A stretch of DNA of 64,000 nt from Ignavibacteriales bacterium UBA1304 (lineage in GTDB: Bacteria; Bacteroidota; Ignavibacteria; Ignavibacteriales; Ignavibacteriaceae), in NCBI GenBank assembly GCA_002307295.1, contig DBTY01000052.1, positions 1-64,000 of the forward strand, given 5' to 3'. Numbering within the stretch: position 1 is the stretch's first letter; each line of letters starts with the position of its first letter. The translations under genes were made by a program, and so were the position numbers. The notes under the pieces are model-generated. The model saw only the letters and a program-made list of their open reading frames with translations. It was not told the DNA's origin and ran no database searches. Of this stretch, positions 1-9,431 are shown piece by piece.

Positions 1-38
1 TATGCTTTTGTTACCTATAACTAAACTTTGACTTAAGT

Positions 39-902
39 ATGGATTTAGATTATAATAATATATTCAAGCAGGAAATATCCGCTAATGATTTTGATAGACT
101 CAGAAATGAGATATACAGAATCTGTGGAATAAATCTTGCTGATACGAAAAAGATTCTCCTGGAGGGACGCATAAGAAAAAGAGTCAGGCATCTTGGCTTT
201 GAGTCATTTGGCGAATATGTAGATTACTTATTTAGCCAAAATGGATTTGAAGAAGAACTGACTCCTTTGATTGACGTTATCACAACAAATAAGACGGATT
301 TTTTTCGCGAGCCGGCTCATTTTGAATACTTAGAGCAGACGGCGCTCCCTATATTATTGGATATCCCAAAAGAATCCCTAAAATATAAAAATATTAATAT
401 ATGGAGCGCGGGATGTTCTTCGGGCGAAGAGCCGTATACTTTGGCAATAGTAATGTCAGAATTTATTGAAAGATATCCAGAATGTAAGTTTACGATATAT
501 GCGTCCGATATATCTACTAATATGCTAAAGACCGCGTCGCTTGGAATATATGAAGAAGAAAAAGTAGAAGTAATAAGCGAAGCGTTGAAAAAGAAATATT
601 TGCTAAGGAGCAAAAATCCAGAGAAAAAAGCAATCAGAATAGCGCCGGAAATCAGGGCGCTCGTCCGTTTCTTCAAAATAAACCTGATGGATGAAGAATA
701 TAAACTGGGAGAAACTATGGATGCAATATTCTGTAGAAATGTATTGATATATTTTGATAAAAGGACTCAGGAAAAAGTAATAGGCAAGTTAGCGCGTAAA
801 TTGAATAAAGGTGGTTATTTATTTCTCGGTCATTCAGAAACAATAATGGGCATGACGCTTCCGTTGGAAAGAGCCGCATCGACAGTGTATAGGAAAATAT
901 AA
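39..902 (+). CDS. cheR: CheR-type protein-glutamate O-methyltransferase
   Basis: Uses S-adenosylmethionine to methylate glutamate side chains of methyl-accepting chemoreceptors. The 287-residue length is normal for CheR: an all-helical N-terminal domain (about residues 10-75) followed by the Rossmann methyltransferase. Visible motifs are TDFFRE near residue 88, the SAM-binding stretch SAGCSSGEEPYTLA (about 122-136), and FCRNVLIYFD near residue 236. There is no C-terminal TPR tether. cheB follows after a 20-base gap, so the two are probably co-transcribed. No receptor, CheA or CheW lies in the window; they may sit just left of it. The ATG at 39 is used because the homology begins shortly after it. 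Confidence 0.93.
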   Translation: MDLDYNNIFKQEISANDFDRLRNEIYRICGINLADTKKILLEGRIRKRVRHLGFESFGEYVDYLFSQNGFEEELTPLIDVITTNKTDFFREPAHFEYLEQTALPILLDIPKESLKYKNINIWSAGCSSGEEPYTLAIVMSEFIERYPECKFTIYASDISTNMLKTASLGIYEEEKVEVISEALKKKYLLRSKNPEKKAIRIAPEIRALVRFFKINLMDEEYKLGETMDAIFCRNVLIYFDKRTQEKVIGKLARKLNKGGYLFLGHSETIMGMTLPLERAASTVYRKI

Positions 903-922
903 TTAGGATTAAGAGACGAAGT

Positions 923-1990
923 ATGGTAAAAAATAAAGTGCGCGTTTTAATAGTCGACGATTCAGCCATTGTTAGACAGACTTTAGCCGAGCTGTTGTCA
1001 AGCGATCCGGACATTGAAGTAATCGGTTCTGCCATTGATCCATTTGTGGCCGCAAAAAAAATACAAGAAACTGTTCCGGACGTTATTACTTTAGATATCG
1101 AAATGCCTAAAATGGACGGGCTTACTTTCCTTAGAAAAATAATGGAGCAAAATCCTATTCCTGTTGTGATATGTTCAAGCCTTGCCGGAGAAGGATCTGA
1201 AACGGCATTTAAAGCTTTGGAATATGGAGCTGTAGAAATAATAACCAAACCGAAAATTGGGACGAAACAATTTTTAGAAGAATCGAGAATTTATATATGC
1301 GATGTGGTTAAAGCCGCTTCGCATGCAAGCTTAAAAAAGAAAAGCGTCTGGCAAATGAAAATTCAGCCGAAATTATCGGCTGATGTAGTAATAGCCAAAT
1401 CTAATAATAAATCGATGGTTGAAACGACTGAAAAGGTCGTGGTAGTTGGCGCTTCTACAGGCGGGACTGAAGCGTTGAAAGAATTTTTGGAAGCGTTCCC
1501 TTTAGATACGCCAGGGATAGTGATTGTACAGCATATGCCCGAAAATTTTACTCGCGCGTTTGCTAAGCGATTAGATGGAGTATGCCGGATTTCTGTTAAA
1601 GAAGCTGAAAACGGCGATACGGTAATCCGCGGAAGAGCATTAATAGCTCCTGGCAACAAGCATATGCTATTAAAAAGAAGCGGCGCAAAATATTATGTGG
1701 AAGTTAAGGAAGGCCCTTTGGTTAGCCGGCACCGCCCATCTGTAGATGTGCTTTTTAGATCAGCTGCCAGATATGCCGGGAAAAACGCTATTGGCGTTAT
1801 AATGACCGGCATGGGCGACGACGGAGCAAAAGGAATGTCGGAATTGAAAGAAGCAGGCGCATATACAATTGCACAGGATGAAAAAACCTGCGTAGTATTT
1901 GGAATGCCGGCAGAGGCTATTAAACTTGGCGGCGTAGCTAAAGTATTGCCTTTAGGCGGCATAGCCGGAGACGTTCTGAACCATGCTTAA
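923..1990 (+). CDS. cheB: CheB: receiver plus protein-glutamate methylesterase
   Basis: Demethylates (and can deamidate) chemoreceptor glutamates, opposing CheR. The receiver domain covers about residues 5-125, with acidic pair D12/D13 and phospho-acceptor D58 in LDIEMP. The CheB methylesterase domain covers about 170-350. The catalytic triad is visible: S178 in GASTGG, H204 in QHMPENFT and D300 in TGMGDDG. Length of 355 residues is typical. It sits 20 bases after cheR and about 50 bases before a hybrid kinase, so chemosensory adaptation and the following kinases may share a pathway (inference). Confidence 0.95.
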   Translation: MVKNKVRVLIVDDSAIVRQTLAELLSSDPDIEVIGSAIDPFVAAKKIQETVPDVITLDIEMPKMDGLTFLRKIMEQNPIPVVICSSLAGEGSETAFKALEYGAVEIITKPKIGTKQFLEESRIYICDVVKAASHASLKKKSVWQMKIQPKLSADVVIAKSNNKSMVETTEKVVVVGASTGGTEALKEFLEAFPLDTPGIVIVQHMPENFTRAFAKRLDGVCRISVKEAENGDTVIRGRALIAPGNKHMLLKRSGAKYYVEVKEGPLVSRHRPSVDVLFRSAARYAGKNAIGVIMTGMGDDGAKGMSELKEAGAYTIAQDEKTCVVFGMPAEAIKLGGVAKVLPLGGIAGDVLNHA

Positions 1991-2041
1991 AATGATTAAT
2001 ACAAACCGAAAAATACAGTCTAATAAATTACCGGAAATATC

Positions 2042-4006
2042 ATGATGCTGAATAATGAAGAACAAATAGCTCAGGAAAGCGTTTTGATTGTGGAAGACGA
2101 AAAAATTGTCGCTCTGCATATAAAGAACAGATTAGAAAGCATGAATTATCATGTAGTAGGAGCAGTCCCAACTGGCGAGGAAGCTGTAGCAATGGCCGAA
2201 AAGAAAAGGCCGGATGTTATTTTGATGGACATAATGCTCAAAGGAAGAATGGACGGAATTGAAGCGGCGGAAATTATTAACGAAACTAACTCAATACCGA
2301 TCGTATTCTTAACTGCTTCGGCAGACGATAAATCGATACAGAGAGCAAAAATAACAGAGCCTTATGGATATTTGTTAAAACCTTTTGAAGAAAGAGATTT
2401 ACGCAGCACAATTGAAATCGCTTTGTACAAAAATAAAATTGAAAAGAAACTGAAAGAGAGCGAACTGTTATTTAGGTCGACGTTAAAGTGTATTCGAGAA
2501 GGAATAATCTCTACAGACGAAAATGATGTGGTGAAATTTGTAAATAATGCTGCTGCATTACTGATTGGAACACCAGCCGATAAATGCGTGGGGCAAAAGC
2601 TTTGCGATATTTATGAAGCAAACCAGGACGAGACGGATGAAATATTAATGCATTATTCAAATAATCTTACAGAACTGACAACGGAAGAATATTTAAATCA
2701 TAAAATATTAAAGTCTAAAGAGGGTAAAATGATCCCTATAGAAGAAGAAATTTCTCCTATTATTAACGAAAAAAATGAAATGCTTGGCAAGGTGATAACG
2801 TTTAGAGATATCACAAAGCGGAGAGAAGCCGAAATGGCGGCTCTTGCGTCGAGAGATTTTTATCTTTATATCCTCGAAAAATTTCCCGTTCCCGTATGGC
2901 GAACAAATGTGGAAGGCGAGTTTAATTATTTTAACCAGACATGGCTGAATTTTACAGGCAGACAATTGGACGAGGAAATATTTACCGGATGGACTGAATT
3001 AATTCATCCTGAAGATAAAGCCGGATTTCTTGAAGTATTTAATAAGTCGGTTGCAGAACAAAAAATTTTTGAATGCGAGTTTAGACTGTTGGACAAACTG
3101 GGAGAGTACAGATGGATATTTTGCGTGTCTAATCCCTTCAATAATTTGAATGGAGTTTTTTCCGGATTTATAGGCATATGCCTTGATATAACTAACAGAA
3201 AGCTGATGGTGGAAGAACTTAAGAAGGCGAAGAAATTTGCCGAAAGCGCAAGCGACGCTAAGAGTAATTTCCTTTCGATCATGTCGCATGAAATACGCAC
3301 TCCGTTAAATGGAATAATGGGGCTGACCGATCTTATGTATGATACAGAGCTGAACGAAGAACAGCTTGAATACCTTGAAATGCTTAAACATGCATCGCAA
3401 ACTTTGTTAGAATTGCTGAACAACCTGCTCGATTTTTCAAAAATAGAATTGGGTAAAGAGAAATTAGAACGGACTGATTTCGTTCTCAATGACGCATTAG
3501 ACGAAATAATTCAGCCGTATCAAACAATATTAAGGAAAAGAGGAATTAATCTGACTTTAGATATAGATCCGCTTTTCCCAAAAGAACTATATGCCGATTC
3601 AAGAAAAATAAAGCAGATATTTTCCAATTTATTAAGCAACGCAAATAAATTTACTAAGGCTGGAAGCATCAGCATAAAAATATTGAATGATATAACATTT
3701 AATCATTCGCTTAATAATTATAAAGATTTTTTTGCGCATTTAATTGTAACAGATACCGGAATTGGAATTCCGCCTGAAAAGCAGGAATTAGTATTTGAGA
3801 GTTTTACTCAGGTTGACGGTTCAAGCACGCGTAAATACTCCGGATCCGGGTTGGGTTTAACCATAGTTAAAAAATTAGTAGAACTGATGAACGGTAGAAT
3901 ATGGATAGAAAGCGAAGAAGGCAAGGGAACAATTTTTCATGTCGTATTAGAGCTTCAGCGAAAAAACGAAAGCCCTAAAAAAAATAAACAATCAAGCGCC
4001 AATTAA
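2042..4006 (+). CDS. Hybrid sensor kinase: receiver-PAS-PAS-HisKA-HATPase
   Basis: Probably cytoplasmic, since no membrane segment is evident. An N-terminal receiver (about residues 12-128) has phospho-acceptor D63 and conserved T91 and K113. Two PAS domains follow (about 140-260 and 270-390; the second has the WLNFTG/HPED pattern common in PAS sensors). The dimerisation domain has H416 in MSHEIRTPLNG, and the ATPase domain (about 515-645) shows N-box, DTGIGIP and GSGLGL motifs. A receiver in front of PAS sensors suggests it accepts a phosphoryl signal from another kinase as well as sensing a ligand. It lies directly downstream of cheB and 27 bases before a single-domain receiver, a natural partner. 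The ligand is unknown. Confidence 0.9.
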   Translation: MMLNNEEQIAQESVLIVEDEKIVALHIKNRLESMNYHVVGAVPTGEEAVAMAEKKRPDVILMDIMLKGRMDGIEAAEIINETNSIPIVFLTASADDKSIQRAKITEPYGYLLKPFEERDLRSTIEIALYKNKIEKKLKESELLFRSTLKCIREGIISTDENDVVKFVNNAAALLIGTPADKCVGQKLCDIYEANQDETDEILMHYSNNLTELTTEEYLNHKILKSKEGKMIPIEEEISPIINEKNEMLGKVITFRDITKRREAEMAALASRDFYLYILEKFPVPVWRTNVEGEFNYFNQTWLNFTGRQLDEEIFTGWTELIHPEDKAGFLEVFNKSVAEQKIFECEFRLLDKLGEYRWIFCVSNPFNNLNGVFSGFIGICLDITNRKLMVEELKKAKKFAESASDAKSNFLSIMSHEIRTPLNGIMGLTDLMYDTELNEEQLEYLEMLKHASQTLLELLNNLLDFSKIELGKEKLERTDFVLNDALDEIIQPYQTILRKRGINLTLDIDPLFPKELYADSRKIKQIFSNLLSNANKFTKAGSISIKILNDITFNHSLNNYKDFFAHLIVTDTGIGIPPEKQELVFESFTQVDGSSTRKYSGSGLGLTIVKKLVELMNGRIWIESEEGKGTIFHVVLELQRKNESPKKNKQSSAN

Positions 4007-4033
4007 TTTATCAAAATAATAACAGAGTTAAAC

Positions 4034-4429
4034 ATGAAAACATTAATAGTTGAAGATGATTTTATAAGCCGAACAATATTGAAAAAAATCCTTTCTCCGT
4101 TTGGCAGCTGCGATACCGTAGTAAACGGTAAAGAGGCTGTAGAAGCTTTTTGTTTTGCAAAAGACGAGGGCTCGCAATATGATCTTATTTGCTTAGACAT
4201 AATGATGCCTGAGATGGATGGCCGCGAAGCGCTTAAGATAATCAGACAAAAAGAAAAAGAGCATGGAGTATCGCCAAAAGACGAAGCTAAAATTGTGATG
4301 ATTACAGCTTTAGATACTCCCAAAGAAGTAATAGACGCATACTATAAGGGCGGATGTTCTTCATATATAGTAAAGCCGATTCAAAAAGCCAAAATAATCG
4401 GTCATATTTTAGATCTTGGCTTAGTATAA
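4034..4429 (+). CDS. Single-domain response regulator (CheY-like)
   Basis: A 131-residue protein that is entirely receiver domain. It has an acidic pocket (E7, D8, D9), phospho-acceptor D55 in LDIMMPEMDG, conserved T91 and K114. There is no output domain, so it must act by protein contact or as a phosphorelay intermediate. Spacing from the preceding hybrid kinase is 27 bases, indicating one operon. A short hairpin with a T-run follows before the next kinase gene. Confidence 0.92.
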   Translation: MKTLIVEDDFISRTILKKILSPFGSCDTVVNGKEAVEAFCFAKDEGSQYDLICLDIMMPEMDGREALKIIRQKEKEHGVSPKDEAKIVMITALDTPKEVIDAYYKGGCSSYIVKPIQKAKIIGHILDLGLV

Positions 4430-4448
4430 AATAACCGGATTATTTCTT

Positions 4449-4473
4449 ACGCTAAGGAAGCGTCTGTTTTTTT
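4449..4473 (+). terminator. Weak intrinsic terminator-like hairpin
   Basis: Five-base stem (ACGCT 4449-4453 with AGCGT 4459-4463), 5-base loop, then a T-rich run to 4473. It falls between the single-domain receiver and the MASE1 kinase. The stem is short, so it may only attenuate. Confidence 0.4.
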
Positions 4474-4499
4474 CAGAGAGAGAGAGCGATAAAAGTAAC

Positions 4500-6905
4500 A
4501 TGGATTTTTATAAAATATTTAACTGGAATAAATACCCGACATTAACCAAAATAATTATTTACTTTGGCGCAAACCTTGTATTGTGCGAAGCTGGGCATTT
4601 ATCTCAAATAGAAAATGAAGCAAGCTATGTAATATGGCCGCTTATTGGGTTTATGTATGCAGCGCTGCTATTATGCAAAAAGAAAAATTTTCCCGTTTAT
4701 ATGCTTGCCAGTTTTATCGCTGAAATTGTTGTCGATTGGCAATTTGGAGTTTTGGGGAAATCGAACGTTTGCGCTTATGCGGTTAATATTTTTGTCGCGG
4801 CAGGAGCTGCTATAATAATACGGAAGTACTTAAAACAAACGGAGTATCTTGCCGACATAAAAAATATTGCGGGCATTGTTGTATTGCCATCTTTTGCTAT
4901 TCCAATAATTGGCGGAACAATTGCATATGTGTTTGTTGCGCAGGGAACTAGTATTCCCGCCTATCTAAAAGAGTTTGAAGCGGCATGGATTGGTCAAATG
5001 CTGGGGATAATAATATTTGCTCCGCTGACGCTTTTTGTTGTCATAGCTGTTAAACGCGGTAAATTATTTGAAGACAAATTTAAAAAATCTTATCAACTAT
5101 TAGACTCAATTCTTGATTCTGTTGAAGACGGAATACTTACAATTGACGTAAATAAAAAAATTAAAGCGTATAATAAAAAGTTTTTAGAACTGTGGGCTAT
5201 TCCGCCAGAACTGGCAGAGCTAAAGAATAACGATAAACTGATTGAACATGTGCTCGATCAATTAATTGAACCGGAAATATTTGTCCCATTAGTAAAACGT
5301 CGTAATGCAAATTTAGAAGAGACAAGCCTTGATTTTATAAAGCTTATTGACGGCAGAATATTTGAGCAGTATGCAAAACCGCTAATAATAAATAATAAGG
5401 CGGCGGGTAAAGTCTGGAGTTTTAGAGATATAACAAATCAAAGAATTGCCGAAAATGAATTAATAAAATCGCGCGATACGTATTTAAGAGTATTAGATAA
5501 TGCGCCTGCTTTAATTTGGCGCTCTGGTATTGACGCTCAATGTAACTGGTTTAATAAAGCATGGCTGGAGTTTACCGGCAAGCCTATGAAAGAAGAAATT
5601 GGATTTGGCTGGGCTGACGGAGTATTTCCCGATGATCTAAATCGTTGCATTGAATTATATAAGGAAGCTTTCGCAGTTAAAAAACCTTTTGAGATGGAAT
5701 ATAGAATAAAACGAAATGATGGAAAGTACCGATGGATATCTGATTATGGCAAACCAAATTATGATTTAAAAAATGAATTCACAGGCTATATAGGGTATTG
5801 TTTTGATATTACAGACCGGAGGGAAACTGATGCGCAGCTTATTGAAAATGAAAAAATTACAAGCGAACTGCTCTCTAATATCCCGGAAATTATTCTTGTA
5901 CATACAGGCGGACACATTGTCTTTATGAATAAAATTGGAGAAAGCGTTTTAGGCTGCCAGCCAAAAGAAGCGGTAGGGAAACGTATTTTTGATTTTGTCG
6001 ACGAGAATTATTATGAAGTGGTAGAAAAAAATATGAATAAAAGATTAGCCGGCGAAAAAATTGAAGACTATGAAATTATGTTAAAAACAAAAAATAATGG
6101 GAAAATGTGCGTAGCTGTGCGAGCTACAATAATAAACTATAAAAATGAAAAGGCGCTGCTTGCAATATTGATAGACGTTTCTGAATTGAAGAACTATGAA
6201 GATAAACTGGTAGAATTGAATGCGACAAAAGACAAACTGCTTTCTATCATATCTCATGATCTGAAAGGTCCTTTTCATGGCTTCCTGGGAGTATCTGATC
6301 TTTTAGCTAACCAGATTGAAAATCTTGAACCGGAAGAAATTAAATTAATGGCGGGCGAACTTAATCGTTCTCTAAAAAAACAATATCAACTGTTGCAGGA
6401 TTTGCTGAACTGGACAAAAATGCAAAATAACGGAATTAAGTATGAACAAAAGAAACTCCGTCTTTCTGAAGAATTCCAAATCGTACTTCAAAGCGTTGAA
6501 GGAAACGCTCATCATAAAAATCTTACTATTACTACAGCGATGAAGGATGAAATTGAAATTAACGCCGACCCGAATATGCTCCAGATAATTCTTCGTAATT
6601 TGATTTCGAACGCTATTAAGTTCTCATATCCTGGAGGCAATATAAATATTGAAGCGCAAAATAATAAAAATGAAATTGTCATATCTGTAGCTGATAACGG
6701 AGTTGGCATAGAAGAATATGATATGGAAAGACTGTTTAAAATAAATTCCCGTTTTTCAAATGATGGTACGGATAACGAGCAGGGGAGTGGGCTAGGACTT
6801 ATTTTTTGTAAAGAGTTGATGGAAAAACACAACGGGACAATCCGATGCGAAAGCGAAAAGAATAAAGGAAGTAAATTTATTATCGCTTTCCCTGTATTGC
6901 ATTGA
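4500..6905 (+). CDS. MASE1 membrane sensor kinase with three PAS domains
   Basis: The N-terminal approximately 185 residues are strongly hydrophobic with several membrane spans and the WPLIGFMYA pattern near residue 46, matching the MASE1 sensory module. Three PAS domains follow (about 200-318, 325-440, 452-563); the second again has WLEFTG. The HisKA domain has H586 in ISHDLKGPFHG and the ATPase domain covers about 690-800. The D-L-K-x-P-F-x-G variant of the H-box is shared with the kinases at 20231 and 24063, so these three form one kinase-core family here. There is no receiver or output domain. The signal and partner are unknown. Confidence 0.88.
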   Translation: MDFYKIFNWNKYPTLTKIIIYFGANLVLCEAGHLSQIENEASYVIWPLIGFMYAALLLCKKKNFPVYMLASFIAEIVVDWQFGVLGKSNVCAYAVNIFVAAGAAIIIRKYLKQTEYLADIKNIAGIVVLPSFAIPIIGGTIAYVFVAQGTSIPAYLKEFEAAWIGQMLGIIIFAPLTLFVVIAVKRGKLFEDKFKKSYQLLDSILDSVEDGILTIDVNKKIKAYNKKFLELWAIPPELAELKNNDKLIEHVLDQLIEPEIFVPLVKRRNANLEETSLDFIKLIDGRIFEQYAKPLIINNKAAGKVWSFRDITNQRIAENELIKSRDTYLRVLDNAPALIWRSGIDAQCNWFNKAWLEFTGKPMKEEIGFGWADGVFPDDLNRCIELYKEAFAVKKPFEMEYRIKRNDGKYRWISDYGKPNYDLKNEFTGYIGYCFDITDRRETDAQLIENEKITSELLSNIPEIILVHTGGHIVFMNKIGESVLGCQPKEAVGKRIFDFVDENYYEVVEKNMNKRLAGEKIEDYEIMLKTKNNGKMCVAVRATIINYKNEKALLAILIDVSELKNYEDKLVELNATKDKLLSIISHDLKGPFHGFLGVSDLLANQIENLEPEEIKLMAGELNRSLKKQYQLLQDLLNWTKMQNNGIKYEQKKLRLSEEFQIVLQSVEGNAHHKNLTITTAMKDEIEINADPNMLQIILRNLISNAIKFSYPGGNINIEAQNNKNEIVISVADNGVGIEEYDMERLFKINSRFSNDGTDNEQGSGLGLIFCKELMEKHNGTIRCESEKNKGSKFIIAFPVLH

Positions 6906-6949
6906 TTATGCCGAAAAGATATTTTATTACAATATGATTTGGGTTTTAT

Positions 6950-8533
6950 ATGATGGGATTAAATGTCGAATGCGGGGGAATCATTGCAGACCAAAACACT
7001 CAAAACAAATTGGAAGAATTTGATCTGATTTATCAGAATATGAAAGAAGGCGTTGTCTTCAATGAAATACATTATAACGAATCTGGCAAAGCAGACGATT
7101 ATATTATTACAAAAGTAAATCTGCAATTCGCTAAAATGTTCAACCTGGAACCGGAAAACATTATAGGACGGTTTGCTGTAGAAGTATTTGGAATTGCCAT
7201 CCCTCCGTATTTTAACTTATGTATAAAAATAGCTGAGACAGGGGGCTCGATAGAAATTGAAACCTATTACTCAAAAGTAGAAAAATATTTTGCGGTTCTT
7301 ATATTCTCGAATAAAAAAAAGTACTTTACGGCTGTATTTAATGATATTACCGAAAAAAAGAAACTGGAAGCTGATCTTCAAAAAGCAGTTGATAAAGCAG
7401 AGGAACTTAGTAAGCTAAAGTTTTCTATACTTTCAAATATGAATCACGAATTCAGAACTCCGATGACTGGTATATTGGGGATGGCGGCAATTTTAAAAGA
7501 AAAGATATGCGAACCGGAGAACTCTATTCTGCTGAATTATATAACTACATCGGGGCAGCGTTTAATGAAAACATTAAATGCAATTCTTGAACTTGCAGAG
7601 AATGAGTCCAACATAAAAAATCTGGAACTGATTGAACTTTCAAAAGCTGCAGATAATGCAATAAACGAATATAAAGAAAAAGCAGTTGCAAAAGGATTAC
7701 AGTTCAATTGTGATATTAAAGAAAAATCTCTTGGAGTGGTTTCTAATGAGAAAATAATTTCGGAAATATTTTCTCATCTCTTAGATAATGCGGTTAAATT
7801 TACAGAACAGGGATATGTTGACGTAATTATATGCGACGACGAACATGATGATAAGTATTGGGCTAAGATAATTGTTAAAGATACCGGAATAGGCATAGCG
7901 CCAGAAAGTCAGGATTTGGTTTTTCACGAGTTCAGACAGGTAAGCGAAGGAATATCAAGGAGCTTCGAAGGAGTTGGTTTGGGGCTTACGTTAGTGAAAA
8001 AACTTATTGGTATCATGAAAGGGAAACTGGTTCTTGAAAGCGAATTTGGAAAAGGTTCGCAATTTACGGTATATTTGCCAGCCGTAAAAATGGCAAACGG
8101 AAAGCCTATAGAACCAATAAAAGTAACAATCATAAAAAAAGAAGGACGCGCGCACAACGCTCAACACCCTTCTGTTTTGCTTGTTGAAGACAACCTTATT
8201 AATATTAAAGTGACCGAAGTTTATCTTAAGAACATTTGCAATGTTGAATATGCAAAAAACGGACTCCAGGCTTTGAAAATGGCCGGCGAAAAGAAATATT
8301 CTATGGTCTTGATGGATATAAATCTTGGTTCAGGTATTGACGGTATTAAGGCCACAAAGCTGATAAGAGAAATTAAAGGGTACGAAAAAACCCCAATAAT
8401 AGCTTTAACCGGATATGTAATGGAATCCGATAAAGACGCGTTATACTCCGAAGGACTTACAGGGCATCTTGCAAAACCTTTTGATAAAACGGAGCTGATT
8501 GAATTGGTCGAATCGGTTCTTGCCGAAAAATAA
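6950..8533 (+). CDS. PAS sensor kinase with C-terminal receiver (hybrid kinase)
   Basis: A 527-residue, probably soluble protein: one PAS-like domain (about 25-135), HisKA with H166 in MNHEFRTPMTG, HATPase (about 260-375; DTGIGI, GVGLGL), and a C-terminal receiver (about 405-525) with D456 in MDINLGSGIDG. The receiver closely resembles that of the kinase at 26248 (both MDINLG and a P-I-(I/V)-A-L-T-G-Y stretch), so the two are probably paralogues. The gene is 44 bases after the MASE1 kinase and ends at a hairpin facing the convergent DUF2867 gene. Confidence 0.88.
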   Translation: MMGLNVECGGIIADQNTQNKLEEFDLIYQNMKEGVVFNEIHYNESGKADDYIITKVNLQFAKMFNLEPENIIGRFAVEVFGIAIPPYFNLCIKIAETGGSIEIETYYSKVEKYFAVLIFSNKKKYFTAVFNDITEKKKLEADLQKAVDKAEELSKLKFSILSNMNHEFRTPMTGILGMAAILKEKICEPENSILLNYITTSGQRLMKTLNAILELAENESNIKNLELIELSKAADNAINEYKEKAVAKGLQFNCDIKEKSLGVVSNEKIISEIFSHLLDNAVKFTEQGYVDVIICDDEHDDKYWAKIIVKDTGIGIAPESQDLVFHEFRQVSEGISRSFEGVGLGLTLVKKLIGIMKGKLVLESEFGKGSQFTVYLPAVKMANGKPIEPIKVTIIKKEGRAHNAQHPSVLLVEDNLINIKVTEVYLKNICNVEYAKNGLQALKMAGEKKYSMVLMDINLGSGIDGIKATKLIREIKGYEKTPIIALTGYVMESDKDALYSEGLTGHLAKPFDKTELIELVESVLAEK

Positions 8534-8539
8534 TTAATA

Positions 8540-8568
8540 GCCGGACATAATTATTTTTTATGCCCGGC
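8540..8568. terminator. Hairpin between convergent genes
   Basis: GCCGGACAT (8540-8548) pairs with ATGCCCGGC (8560-8568) with one mismatch, and the loop is T-rich. It lies between the stop of the hybrid kinase and the stop of the opposing DUF2867 gene, so it may serve both. Confidence 0.5.
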
Positions 8569-8573
8569 AAAGT

Positions 8574-9080
8574 TTATATTTGACTTAGCAGCGAGCGCAT
8601 AATCAATCTGTGAAATGGTTTTACAAAGAAGAAGTAAACTTTTCCAAGCGAATTATTATAATGAACAATTGTCGTTAATTGTATATTGGTTTCAGCGGCA
8701 TTCTTATAAACTAATACAGACGTCCTGAAATTTAAATGTTTGTCGTCTTCAGCCATAACAATCTCACTGTCATTTCTGTTTATCACAGTAAAATAAATCG
8801 CTTTTGATCCGATAGAATAATATGCATCAGGCTTAGATGTTTTACCGTCGGTTTCAAGACCAAACGGTTTTACAATTATATTTCTAAGTTTAAGAAGACT
8901 TGTAACCCATTCAGGCAGCGAAAATACAGAAGTAACAGCTTCGTCTACCGTAAAGTCTGGATGGCTTGAAATTTCAACTACAAATGAATCAAAATAATCT
9001 ATATGCTCAAACCCATTAAGCGCTATAGTCCCTTCTTCAAGTTCCGAAGGACTGCTTAGTTTTTTTACTTTATTTCTCAT
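8574..9080 (-). CDS. DUF2867-family protein
   Basis: A 168-residue soluble protein matching the DUF2867 pattern: SLPEWVTSLLKLRN near residue 54, then a mixed alpha/beta region with GSKAIYFTV near 92, and a basic C-terminal helix ending FVKPFHRLIMRSLL. The family's function is not established; the domain is sometimes found fused behind SDR-type NAD(P)-binding domains. It is monocistronic, convergent with the kinase operon and divergent from the adhesin gene. Family assignment is from recalled pattern only. Confidence 0.65.
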   Translation of the reverse strand: MRNKVKKLSSPSELEEGTIALNGFEHIDYFDSFVVEISSHPDFTVDEAVTSVFSLPEWVTSLLKLRNIIVKPFGLETDGKTSKPDAYYSIGSKAIYFTVINRNDSEIVMAEDDKHLNFRTSVLVYKNAAETNIQLTTIVHYNNSLGKVYFFFVKPFHRLIMRSLLSQI

Positions 9081-9431
9081 CTTATTTTATCTCCATTTAA
9101 TATCAATACATGTTTCATTAAAATCAGGAATGTTCTTGTTACTACAAAAACATACTAAAAGGTATGTTTAAAATAGCACAATTTAAATTTTATAGCAAAC
9201 GGCTCAGCCAGAAGTTAGTTAAATGGGTAAAGTAACCATTGGCAAAATTATTTACATGCCGTATAAATAGCATGCTATAATTGGAAATGCATTACGAATA
9301 AAAAAATCTAAATATGAGACGAGTCTCAATTAAAGACACAAAAAATAAACGAAAACCTAAAATATATTCGAAAAACTAATTGTTTGTTGCTGGTATGATA
9401 ATTGGATAATAATGAAAAAAAAGAGGGCAAG
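9081..9431. other. Intergenic region between divergent genes
   Basis: About 350 bases between the divergently transcribed DUF2867 gene and the adhesin gene. No protein or RNA gene was recognised. It must hold both promoters. The only structured element seen is the inverted repeat at 9315-9328. Confidence 0.5.
9315..9328. repeat. Perfect inverted repeat, possible operator
   Basis: TGAGAC and GTCTCA separated by GA form a 14-base palindrome about 100 bases upstream of the adhesin start codon. Its position suits a regulator binding site. No regulator is identified. Confidence 0.3.

Noticed and set aside
715..1248. Long antisense open frame over the cheR-cheB junction
   Set aside because: It is a composition shadow of two strongly conserved genes, with no ribosome binding site or recognisable domain.
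9239..9256. TGGCA … TTTACA sequence resembling a sigma-54 promoter
   Set aside because: The conserved GC of the -12 element is missing, so the match is poor.
9402..9431. Upstream TTG start for the thioester adhesin
   Set aside because: It would put ten charged residues before the signal peptide; ATG 9432 has a ribosome binding site and gives a normal signal.
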